From contig NZ_CP080421.1 in assembly GCF_019457515.1 (NCBI RefSeq), positions 372,001 through 436,000 of the forward strand: 64,000 bases of DNA, given 5' to 3'. This stretch comes from Shewanella mesophila. GTDB lineage: Bacteria > Pseudomonadota > Gammaproteobacteria > Enterobacterales > Shewanellaceae. Shown here piece by piece: positions 56,544 through 64,000 of the stretch; the first letter of the stretch is position 1, and the number at the start of each line of letters is the position of its first letter. A program made the translations under genes and the position numbers. The notes below the pieces were generated by a model that made no database searches, was not told the origin of the DNA, and was given only the letters and a program-made list of their open reading frames with translations.

Positions 56544-57428
56544 ATGGCAACAAGTCGGCATTGGTTTTTACTGTTATTGATTACTTTGTTTACTGCTTTT
56601 TCTTCTGTCAGTGTATTGGCTGCAGCTACAGATAAACCCCCATTTTATAAACTTAGCTATCAGGGGAAGAGTGCCTATCTACTGGGCTCTATTCATGTAG
56701 GGCGTGATGATTTTTATCCTATGGCACCTCAGATCGAAGATGCGTTCTCACAGGCGGGGGCGCTAGTGGTTGAGGCCGATATTGATAATGCCGATACCGC
56801 CGAGCTGATTCGCCGTTATGGTATGACTGCGCAGGCACAAGATAGTGAAACCAAGCAACGAATGGATAGTTATTGTCAGACTCGACAGCCTGTTTGCAGT
56901 GCGTTAGGAGGGTACTCTCCTTGGATGCAGGCGATGCAGTTAACCATGTTTCGTTTTGGGGGGATGGGCTATCAGGCTCAATGGGGCGTAGATCAAGTGT
57001 TAATGCAGAAAAATCGCGATAGGCCTTTAATCGAGCTTGAAAGTACTGAGTTTCAATTTAGATTGATGGCATCATTTGCGCCTAAAACTCAATGGGATAT
57101 GGTTCTGGAGGCTATCAATGCACCAGATGATGAAATGCTAACGCTCATAAATGCTTGGCGTTTAGGGGATGAGAAAGCGTTAGATGAACTGCTGGCTGGG
57201 CAGATGCAAAATGGGGAGGATACAGAGCTAATAGAAAAAATCCTCTGGCAAAGAAATATCGACATGAGTCATAAGATTGCTCAGTTGATGGTTGATAAGG
57301 ATACACCATCGCCACTGTTTATTGTGGTTGGCGCTGGGCACGTCGTGGGTGACAAGAGTATTCCAGCTAAAATGCAGGCCTTGTATCAGGCGCAAATACA
57401 AAACTGTTGGGTAACCCCTTGCCGATAG
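56544..57428 (+). CDS. TraB/GumN family protein
   Basis: 294 residues with a signal peptide (LLLITLFTAFSSVSVLAAA). Family text: AYLLGSIHVGRDDFYPM with the GxxH motif, ALVVEADI, GVDQVLMQK, and the late FIVVGAGHVVG with a second GxxH. These motifs suggest a metalloprotease-like (Tiki/TraB) fold. The biological role in bacteria is unknown. Ends with a Cys pair (NCWVTPCR). Confidence 0.88.
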   Translation: MATSRHWFLLLLITLFTAFSSVSVLAAATDKPPFYKLSYQGKSAYLLGSIHVGRDDFYPMAPQIEDAFSQAGALVVEADIDNADTAELIRRYGMTAQAQDSETKQRMDSYCQTRQPVCSALGGYSPWMQAMQLTMFRFGGMGYQAQWGVDQVLMQKNRDRPLIELESTEFQFRLMASFAPKTQWDMVLEAINAPDDEMLTLINAWRLGDEKALDELLAGQMQNGEDTELIEKILWQRNIDMSHKIAQLMVDKDTPSPLFIVVGAGHVVGDKSIPAKMQALYQAQIQNCWVTPCR

Positions 57429-57449
57429 TGGTTAGGTGGGATTAATGAT

Positions 57450-57478
57450 CATCATCTGAGCGCGTGACTCAGATGATG
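57450..57478. terminator. stem-loop between convergent genes
   Basis: CATCATCTGAG - CGCGTGA - CTCAGATGATG, a perfect 11-pair stem between the TraB-type gene and cmoM. No T run on either side, so termination is inferred from place and stability. Confidence 0.55.
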
Positions 57479-57535
57479 CCCAGCTGAAGCGTTAGGGACT
57501 ACTCAGCAGCGAGATAAGTGCCTTGAGTCGTTCGA

Positions 57536-58324
57536 TTAATCCTCACTACGCCATTTAGTCAGAAAGTGAACATAGCGTCCAAACGCGATATAAGGCGGTA
57601 GCTGGGAATAGGTAAGCTCCATCTCAATGAGCTGATTAAAGTCGAAGTTAGGTGGCTGATTGATTTTGAGATAATCATGGATCACCCGTACGCCAGACTC
57701 TGTGATTAGCTCCATTTGCCAATCATTCACCCAGTTTTTGACCTCTTGAATATAAAGTGGATGCGTCGGCGTCAATCCCACTTTCTTTTTCACCTTAAAG
57801 TCGGCGGCGACATAATCGAAGTTGCCCGAAATTAAACTGTGAAAACGCATCGCTTCCTTGTTGTAGAACATCAAGGAAAATAACCCCGTTGGGTTGATCA
57901 GTTTGGTGAGCTCTGCCAAGGTATTTTCGGCATCAGTTAGCCACTCGGCAACTGCGTGACACATAACGAGATCGAACTGACCATGCTGCTTAACATTCAA
58001 GGCTTGGATCGGAGCGTGGAGTAATTCGATCTCAAGTGGATGCTGGTTTTTGGTTTCATAGTCATTAATTTGTGATTTTGCGAGCGCAAGCATCTCGGCG
58101 GAGATATCACATAGGGTGACCTTATGGCCAAGCTTCGCCAGCTTCTGTGCAAAAAATCCAAACCCACCGCCAGCATCCAAAATATGGAGCTTTTGACCGC
58201 CAAAATGAGACAGAGCCTGGCTCAAGTCACGCCAAATAACGGCCGAACGTACTTCACCTTTTGGAGTTCCATAGATGTTTTTTGCAAATTTACTGGCGAG
58301 TTGATCAAAATTTTTGTCTTGCAC
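57536..58324 (-). CDS. cmoM: tRNA carboxymethyl/methyltransferase CmoM
   Basis: 262 residues from a GTG start. MQDKNFDQLASKFAKNIYGT followed by KGEVRSAVIWRDL is the CmoM (formerly SmtA) signature, and the SAM loop is ILDAGGGFGFFAQKL. CmoM methylates the 5-carboxymethoxyuridine at position 34 of certain tRNAs to the methyl ester. Length is normal. Confidence 0.95.
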   Translation of the reverse strand: MQDKNFDQLASKFAKNIYGTPKGEVRSAVIWRDLSQALSHFGGQKLHILDAGGGFGFFAQKLAKLGHKVTLCDISAEMLALAKSQINDYETKNQHPLEIELLHAPIQALNVKQHGQFDLVMCHAVAEWLTDAENTLAELTKLINPTGLFSLMFYNKEAMRFHSLISGNFDYVAADFKVKKKVGLTPTHPLYIQEVKNWVNDWQMELITESGVRVIHDYLKINQPPNFDFNQLIEMELTYSQLPPYIAFGRYVHFLTKWRSED

Positions 58325-58440
58325 TGGGGCGTTACCAATTGACAGGAAATTGTATGGAAAAGGGATGCGCTATTTTGCCATATAGAAACAGGCTAAGCAC
58401 CTAGTGATGTAAGATTTAGGTGTTAATGCGGATTTTAGGG

Positions 58441-58446
58441 TATAAT
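58441..58446 (+). promoter_or_regulatory. -10 box before the MaoC-type gene
   Basis: TATAAT preceded by GGG, about 35-55 bases before the possible starts of the next gene. A -35 match is not clear (TTAGGT near 58416 is the nearest). Confidence 0.4.
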
Positions 58447-58497
58447 CGCAGGCTTGAAAATTTTTAGATTATGTAAATGTTGAAGGGTTCATATAGC

Positions 58498-59370
58498 GTG
58501 AATAAAGAAATTTGTGTTGAATTGAAAGTGATGCCATCGCTGTTGTCGCTCTATCGCAAGATCTTTTTTGGCCGCAAACCCGGTTGGGATCAGCAACCCT
58601 TGCCACATATTCGTGTGACCTGTCCCGAGGTAAACATTGCTGCCGAGAAGGTGCATCAGTACGCTAAGGTATGTGGTTTTGAGTTTGATGGTAAGGTATT
58701 ACCTATGACCTACCTTTATGTCATGGCATTTAGATTACATGCTGCCATTTTTACCCATCAGGCCATTACGTTTCCACTGCTTGGGATGATTCATCTAAAG
58801 AACAGCATCAGTCAATATCGTCAGGTTGGACTAAACGAATCGTTTAAAATTGAATGTGAACTCACCAGCAGTCAGATGACCGACTCGGGTCTCGAGTTTG
58901 AGTTAGTGTCTAAGGCTTTTGTCGGCGATGAATTGGTGTGGGAATCATTATCCACTTACCTTTACCGCATCGAAAACGCAGGGCGTCGAGTGCGTCCACC
59001 TAAAGCCAGCCCTATGAATTGGAACGACCCTGTAATTTGGGAGTTAAGTGAAGATTTAGGCCGCCGCTATGCCAAGGCATCGGGTGACTATAATCTGATC
59101 CATCTACATCCTGTTCTGTCTAAGCGCTTTGGTTTCGATCGCGTGCTCGCTCATGGAATGTGGTCAAAAGCTCGTAGCATAGCGCAGTTAATGCCTCATA
59201 TTGGTGATAAGCCTTGTACCGTTGACGTCGCATTTAAGCTGCCTTTATTGATGCCTGCTCAAGTGAGTTTTGGCGTCGATACTGAGAATGAATCGGGACT
59301 GACCTTTGAACTTCGAGATATCAAGGGGCGGCGTCCTCATTTGAGCGGCAGCGTAAAATTCCTCGATTAG
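58498..59370 (+). CDS. MaoC-like (hot-dog fold) hydratase
   Basis: 290 residues from the GTG at 58498, with GAAGGG ten bases before; an ATG at 58477 would add seven residues and has no ribosome site. The second half has the hydratase motif YAKASGDYNLIHLHP, with Asp and His of R-specific enoyl-CoA hydratases, followed by RVLAHGMWSKA. The first half looks like a second hot-dog domain without the motif. It probably acts on acyl-CoA thioesters; the pathway is unknown. Confidence 0.88.
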   Translation: MNKEICVELKVMPSLLSLYRKIFFGRKPGWDQQPLPHIRVTCPEVNIAAEKVHQYAKVCGFEFDGKVLPMTYLYVMAFRLHAAIFTHQAITFPLLGMIHLKNSISQYRQVGLNESFKIECELTSSQMTDSGLEFELVSKAFVGDELVWESLSTYLYRIENAGRRVRPPKASPMNWNDPVIWELSEDLGRRYAKASGDYNLIHLHPVLSKRFGFDRVLAHGMWSKARSIAQLMPHIGDKPCTVDVAFKLPLLMPAQVSFGVDTENESGLTFELRDIKGRRPHLSGSVKFLD

Positions 59371-59398
59371 CGTTTGCCCCGAGAGTTTTATTTGCCTT

Positions 59399-59426
59399 AA
59401 AAAGCCAGCATCCTCGCTGGCTTTTT
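59399..59426 (+). terminator. Rho-independent terminator after the MaoC-type gene
   Basis: AAAAAGCCAGC - ATCCTC - GCTGGCTTTTT, an 11-pair stem with T run. Confidence 0.93.
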
Positions 59427-59461
59427 GGTTTCTGGCGAGATCTTATATCAGCATGACAAAC

Positions 59462-60352
59462 CTAAGGTACGCTGTGACCCGTAGAGGCTTGCCAGATACT
59501 AAACCACTGCTGTTTATCTAGTGTTATCTGTTTCGACGCCACCGCTGCACTGATGCGATCGAGATTTCCGCTACCTATGATAGGTTTGGGCTGGCTCGGC
59601 AGGGCAAGTACCCAAGCATAGATAATCTGGCTGATATCGTCGGTATCATGTGCCTTGGCAACTTGAGTGAGCGTCTCTCGCAATCGGACGGCCTTGGCGG
59701 AGGTGCCAGTAAATATCTCTCCGCCACCCAGACAAGACCATGCCATCGGCGGGCAGCGATATTGTTGGCAATGATCTAAGGTGCCGTCATGCAGTGTCGA
59801 CAACTGCATGGGTGAGATCTCTAGTTGATTGGTTATCAGAGGATGCTCTAGTCTAGATTGCAGTAGATCAAATTGAGCGGGGGTAAAGTTGGAGACGCCA
59901 AAATGTCTTACCTTGCCTGTTTGGTACAGCTGCTCAAATGCTTGTGCCACTTCATCGGCGTTCATTAGCGGATCGGGTCGATGGATCAATAATAGATCTA
60001 AGTAGTCGATGTTAAGTGCTGAGAGCGAATTTTCGGCGCTTGTTATTATGTGTTGGTAACTGGTGTCGTAGTGGTTTACATAACGGTCTTTGGTCGATGG
60101 AAACGCGGGTTTGATACCGCATTTACTGATAATTTGCATCTGTTCTCTAAGAGAGGAATTAAGGCTTAATGCCTTTCCAAATAGGGCCTCACAACTATAT
60201 TCACCATAGATATCAGCATGATCCATGCTAGTCACCCCAAGGCTTAAGTAGTGCTCGATTAATGCTAACGTCTCAGATGGTGATCTGTTCCAGCTATCGA
60301 GCCGCCAAAATCCAGCGATAAATTGTGAAAGTTCTAGTTGATGAAGGCTCAT
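59462..60352 (-). CDS. aldo/keto reductase (YdhF-like)
   Basis: 296 residues from the ATG at 60352 (GGAGAAAA upstream); an open extension of 14 codons lacks a ribosome site. Catalytic set visible: Asp and Tyr in MDHADIYGEYS, Lys in IISKCG, His in LLIHRPD. NADPH-binding end IIGSGNLDRI. YdhF-type enzymes reduce small aldehydes or ketones; the substrate is not known. Confidence 0.92.
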   Translation of the reverse strand: MSLHQLELSQFIAGFWRLDSWNRSPSETLALIEHYLSLGVTSMDHADIYGEYSCEALFGKALSLNSSLREQMQIISKCGIKPAFPSTKDRYVNHYDTSYQHIITSAENSLSALNIDYLDLLLIHRPDPLMNADEVAQAFEQLYQTGKVRHFGVSNFTPAQFDLLQSRLEHPLITNQLEISPMQLSTLHDGTLDHCQQYRCPPMAWSCLGGGEIFTGTSAKAVRLRETLTQVAKAHDTDDISQIIYAWVLALPSQPKPIIGSGNLDRISAAVASKQITLDKQQWFSIWQASTGHSVP

Positions 60353-60525
60353 CTTTTTTCTCCGATTGGGATACATGAGGCAGATACTGGTCATTTTATT
60401 GATTTAGATTCATAAATGCTTAATTAACTCGACTTGCATCGATGAATAGGTTTCTAACGCGCTATTTTTATCTTATATTCGCCTCAGCTCATCATTTTCA
60501 AGTTTGTATCGTAGGAGTTATGCCT

Positions 60526-62229
60526 ATGCGGTCTGATATCGACATTTCTCGCCATGCCAAATTACAGCCAATCAGTGATATAGCATCAGCACTAGGGATC
60601 GCGGCTTCTGAATTAACCCATTTCGGCCCCTACAAAGCAAAAATCAATCTTACAATACAGCAACGATTAAAAGATAACAGAGATGCAAAGTTAGTCATAG
60701 TTACCGCTATCACGCCAACGCCATTTGGTGAAGGCAAGACCGTTACCACCATAGGGCTGACCCAAGGGTTACAGGCGATAGGAAAGACAGCTTGTGCCTG
60801 CATCAGGCAACCCAGCATGGGGCCAGTATTTGGCATTAAAGGGGGAGCTGCTGGTGGCGGATTTGCGCAAGTAGTGCCCATGGAGTCGTTAAATCTGCAT
60901 CTCACAGGAGATATTCATGCGGTGACTAGCGCTCATAATCTCGCTGCCGCCGCGATAGATGCGCGTTTGTATCATGAGCAGCGCCTGGGCGCTGAGGAGT
61001 TCAGTCTGCAGTCGGGGCTAACCGCGCTGAATATCGATCCCAATAAGATACTATGGCGCCGGGTTGTCGATCAAAATGAGCGAAGCCTACGTAACATATC
61101 AGTTGGTTTAGGTGAAAATAACGGTCCCATCCATCACAGTGGATTCGATATCAGTGCAGCATCAGAGCTGATGGCAATTTTAGCGTTAAGCCGCGATTTA
61201 CAGGATATGCGTCAAAGAATAGGGCGTATCGTGTTAGCACAAACTCTCGATGGTGACTATATTACCGCCGAAGATTTAGGGGTTGCAGGGGCCATGACAG
61301 TCATTATGAGTGAGGCCATAGCACCAACATTGATGCAAACCTTGAGCGGAGCGCCGTGTTTAATCCATGCAGGTCCGTTTGCCAATATCGCTCATGGAAA
61401 CTCCTCGATTATTGCCGATAATATCGGATTAAAATTGGCCGATATCGTGGTTACCGAAGGCGGTTTTGGCTCTGACATGGGCTTTGAGAAGTATTGCAAT
61501 ATTAAGTCGCGCCAAGCGGGTAAAGCGCACGATGCCGCGGTGGTCGTTGTAACCATTAAAGCCCTAAAGTCTCATGCAATAGATTTAAAACCTGACGCTA
61601 GTGAGATGGATAAGCTTGAGTCTGGATTTGAAAACCTTAAATGGCATGTGGCAAATGTGGCGCAATATGGTGTGCCTGTCGTTGTCGCGATAAACCGCTT
61701 TGACAGTGATACGACCCAAGAACTCGATTGGCTTAAACTCAATACCCTGAAATTAGGGATATTTGGTTGTGAAGTGTCAGATGCCTTTAGCCTCGGAAGT
61801 AAAGGTGCCACAGCATTAGCTAAAGTGGTCGAGCAAGCGACCAAGGTTCGCAGCCAATTTCATTATTTATATCAGCTTGAACAAAGCATAGAAGCCAAGC
61901 TGATGACGATTGCCGAGGCGGGTTATGGTGCATCTGGTATCGAGCTTTCCTCGGTAGCACAGTCACAGTTGCAGCTGTTAAAGCGTCAGGGCTTTGAGCA
62001 CTTAGCTATTTGCGTTGCGAAAACGCCATTGTCGATTAGTCATGATCCTAAGGTAAAAGGTGTGCCAAAAGGGTTTAAGTTGCCGATATCTGAATTAAAG
62101 CTCAATGCGGGTGCGGGGTTCATTACCGCCTTAGTCGGTAAGGTCATGACCATGCCTGGGCTTGGCGTCAAGCCTGGATACCTCAACGTCGACATTAATG
62201 AGTCTGGTGAGATTGTTGGTTTAGCCTAG
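60526..62229 (+). CDS. fhs: formate-tetrahydrofolate ligase
   Basis: 567 residues from the ATG at 60526, eight bases after GGAG; an ATG two codons earlier is only two bases from it. Seen: P-loop [16 protein letters not shown] text ([17 protein letters not shown]), [18 protein letters not shown], and the end [15 protein letters not shown]. It makes 10-formyl-tetrahydrofolate from formate and ATP. Single-gene unit, divergent from the reductase. Confidence 0.97.
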   Translation: MRSDIDISRHAKLQPISDIASALGIAASELTHFGPYKAKINLTIQQRLKDNRDAKLVIVTAITPTPFGEGKTVTTIGLTQGLQAIGKTACACIRQPSMGPVFGIKGGAAGGGFAQVVPMESLNLHLTGDIHAVTSAHNLAAAAIDARLYHEQRLGAEEFSLQSGLTALNIDPNKILWRRVVDQNERSLRNISVGLGENNGPIHHSGFDISAASELMAILALSRDLQDMRQRIGRIVLAQTLDGDYITAEDLGVAGAMTVIMSEAIAPTLMQTLSGAPCLIHAGPFANIAHGNSSIIADNIGLKLADIVVTEGGFGSDMGFEKYCNIKSRQAGKAHDAAVVVVTIKALKSHAIDLKPDASEMDKLESGFENLKWHVANVAQYGVPVVVAINRFDSDTTQELDWLKLNTLKLGIFGCEVSDAFSLGSKGATALAKVVEQATKVRSQFHYLYQLEQSIEAKLMTIAEAGYGASGIELSSVAQSQLQLLKRQGFEHLAICVAKTPLSISHDPKVKGVPKGFKLPISELKLNAGAGFITALVGKVMTMPGLGVKPGYLNVDINESGEIVGLA

Positions 62230-62267
62230 GGCTGCAATTAGTCGCAAAATAGAAGTGGTAGCAAAGT

Positions 62268-62300
62268 AAAAGGTCCGAGCTGTAAACTCGGACCTTTGTC
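62268..62300. terminator. terminator between fhs and the MscS gene
   Basis: AAAGGTCCGAG - CTGTAAA - CTCGGACCTTT, an 11-pair stem. T-rich on the + side (CCTTTGTCATTT) and TTTTAC on the - side, so it may serve both convergent genes. Confidence 0.8.
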
Positions 62301-62315
62301 ATTTAATTAACTCAA

Positions 62316-63947
62316 CTATTGCTGGGTTTGATAAATATGCACATCGCGCTGTGGGAATGGAATCGAGATCTTCTCTTGATCGAAGCGCATTTTCACTTCA
62401 CGAGTCACATCCCAATAAACATCCCAATAATCTTCTGGCTTGACCCAAGGGCGCACGACAAAGTCGACCGATGATTCACCGAGTAGATGAAGCTTAACCG
62501 TTGGTGCTGGCGTGTTGAGCACCTTAGGGTGCTTCTCTACAATAGAGGTGAGCACCTTCTCTGCTTTTTCTATGTCATCGCCATAACCAATACCGAATGT
62601 CATATCGACGCGGCGTTGATGCTCTACTGTGATGTTATTGATGGTGTCACCCCAAATCTTATTGTTTGGAATGATCAGCCGCTGGTTATCTAAGGTCTTG
62701 ATGGTGGTAGAGACTAAGCTCATTTGGCTAACCCTACCAGTGACCCCAGCAGCGCTAATGAGATCGCCTACATCATAGGGACGGTAGATTAAGATCATCA
62801 TACCGGAAGCAAAATTGGATAAGGTATCTTGCAGCGCAAAACCTATGATCACACCGGCAACACCAAAGCCTGCCAGCAGTGGCCCTAGTTCAAAACCTAG
62901 CTGAGATAGGGCGATCATTAATCCTAGGGCAAACACAATTTTCCCTGAGAGGGAGATAAAGAAATCTTGCAGTAGGTGACTGAATTTCAGCTTAGAGTTG
63001 CTCACTGTTTTCTTGATGATGCGCTGCGTCGCTTTACCAGCCAAACTGGCTAAAAACAGAATAAGCACAAAGATAAATACCTTAAACATCATACTCGGGC
63101 CATTATCTATGGCTTGGTTTCTTGCCGTATCCCACCACTGCTCGACTAGATTGCTCGCCACATCAATATTAAGCACATCTTGGGTGATGTCGCCTGAGAT
63201 GCTAAATAGGGTTTGTTTTAGGGTGGAGGTATCCTGTTCTAGCTTGTCGAGCAACTCAATGGCAACGGACAAACTGGTACTGGTGAGTGATAGACGTTCG
63301 TTTAATTTGGTAATGAGCGCCGTTTGTTCGCTAGTCACATCTTTACCCGCAGTTGCTGCGTCATCGATTGCCGTTTTTAACTTGTCCTGAGTAAAATGTA
63401 CTAGGCTATTTAGGGTATCAGAGCGCTTAAGGAGGTTTTCAGTTAGCCTTGTTTTCGTGATGACAACGTCTTCGCCTAAGATTTCTAGCCAAGTAAGTGT
63501 TTCATATTTAGCACTTAAAAACTCATCACGCTCCCTCTCCCTGCTTGCTAGGCTAAACATGATATTTGAATCATCATTTTTACCTAACTTGGTTTTGAAC
63601 AGCTCTATGTCATCAGCATAATAGTTGCCGACCTGATTGATAAAGGCGAAGTGATCTTTAACTAAAGGAAGCAATGCGGGTTTATCTATATCTTTTTCAG
63701 ACATCAGCGCCTTTAGCTTGTCATGGAACTGGCCTGCATGCTCCTTGATACGATATTCAATAAACTGTTTCATCTCGCCGTGAGTATTGGAAAGCTTTTC
63801 TATATCTTTGCTCATAGAGCTTTCTAATTGTTGCAGTTCGGCTATTGGGGCTGAGATTGCAGTTTGTGGCGTCTGAGTATCAGCATAAGCGAGGTTGATA
63901 CTGATACTAAATAGGGTTATCAACACTATTGATAGTGTTCGCAACAT
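62316..63947 (-). CDS. MscS-family mechanosensitive channel
   Basis: 543 residues from the ATG at 63947 (AAGGA eight bases upstream); an earlier ATG 12 codons upstream places extra residues before the signal peptide. Signal peptide LITLFSISINLAYA, a long helical periplasmic domain (about 30-260), then three or four helices, and the MscS core: pore helix LAGFGVAGVIIGFALQDTLS, then YDVGDLISAAGVTGRVSQM and the beta domain RLIIPNNKIWGDTINNITV. Released under osmotic downshock. The large periplasmic part is unlike E. coli MscS and closer to the bigger MscK/YbdG-like forms. Confidence 0.93.
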   Translation of the reverse strand: MLRTLSIVLITLFSISINLAYADTQTPQTAISAPIAELQQLESSMSKDIEKLSNTHGEMKQFIEYRIKEHAGQFHDKLKALMSEKDIDKPALLPLVKDHFAFINQVGNYYADDIELFKTKLGKNDDSNIMFSLASRERERDEFLSAKYETLTWLEILGEDVVITKTRLTENLLKRSDTLNSLVHFTQDKLKTAIDDAATAGKDVTSEQTALITKLNERLSLTSTSLSVAIELLDKLEQDTSTLKQTLFSISGDITQDVLNIDVASNLVEQWWDTARNQAIDNGPSMMFKVFIFVLILFLASLAGKATQRIIKKTVSNSKLKFSHLLQDFFISLSGKIVFALGLMIALSQLGFELGPLLAGFGVAGVIIGFALQDTLSNFASGMMILIYRPYDVGDLISAAGVTGRVSQMSLVSTTIKTLDNQRLIIPNNKIWGDTINNITVEHQRRVDMTFGIGYGDDIEKAEKVLTSIVEKHPKVLNTPAPTVKLHLLGESSVDFVVRPWVKPEDYWDVYWDVTREVKMRFDQEKISIPFPQRDVHIYQTQQ

Positions 63948-64000
63948 AGGTGTAATCCTTTGAGGGGTAATGGGTTGAATCATAATCTCTCTAACTAAAG

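Noticed and set aside
60442..60525. 28-codon extension of fhs suggesting a signal or membrane segment
   Set aside because: The enzyme is cytoplasmic, the GGAG site fits the later ATG at 60526, and family length agrees with that start.

Overview
The window looks like chromosomal DNA of a marine gammaproteobacterium, most probably Shewanella. The reasons are a complete-looking MSHA type IV pilus locus running straight into mreBCD-maf-rng-yhdP-tldD, an ArsR/Acr3/GAPDH/ArsJ arsenic cluster, and a TorF-type porin. The genus is inferred from protein family content and gene order, not from a marker gene.

Region 1 (1-17.5 kb) is the MSHA pilus locus on the + strand. The order is PilN-like mshI2 (cut by the window edge), mshJ, K, L (secretin), M, N, E (assembly ATPase), G (platform), F, B, two tandem major-pilin genes of the mshA type, a terminator, then mshC, D, O, P and the very large mshQ. 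Many genes overlap by 4-20 bases. MshE carries the two N-terminal repeats known to bind cyclic di-GMP. Region 2 (17.7-29 kb) is the conserved cell-shape and housekeeping block: mreB, mreC, mreD, maf, rng, yhdP, a nitrilase-family amidase whose start lies inside yhdP, and tldD. Region 3 (29-34 kb) is a four-gene export operon (TolC-like, HlyD-like, two ABC-2 type membrane proteins) with no ATPase gene. It sits between tldD and the darP(yjgA)-pmbA pair.

Region 4 (36-40 kb) follows a MITE-like repeat. It is an arsenic resistance cluster with a perfect 20-bp palindrome in front of arsR, then acr3, a GAPDH and arsJ; together these handle both arsenite and arsenate. Region 5 (40.4-49 kb) starts with aguA (agmatine deiminase). 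Directly after it lies what looks like the first 13 codons of an aguB-type gene, cut off and followed by an amidase-signature enzyme with an unusual catalytic loop. Two decayed genes follow nearby: a zinc-ribbon membrane protein with an in-frame stop plus a frameshift, and a two-helix membrane/coiled-coil protein with two frameshifts. A chemoreceptor and a sodium:alanine symporter lie between them.

Region 6 (49-64 kb) holds mostly single-gene units: TorF-like porin, HU, a double receiver-domain regulator whose first receiver has lost its phosphorylation site, several small envelope or unknown proteins, an EAL-CBS-GGDEF protein, TraB/GumN protein, cmoM, a MaoC-type hydratase, an aldo/keto reductase, fhs and an MscS-family channel. 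No rRNA, tRNA, CRISPR array, complete insertion sequence or prophage was recognised. The most unusual points are the aguB remnant with its replacement amidase, the export operon without an ATPase, the tandem pilins and the two decayed genes.
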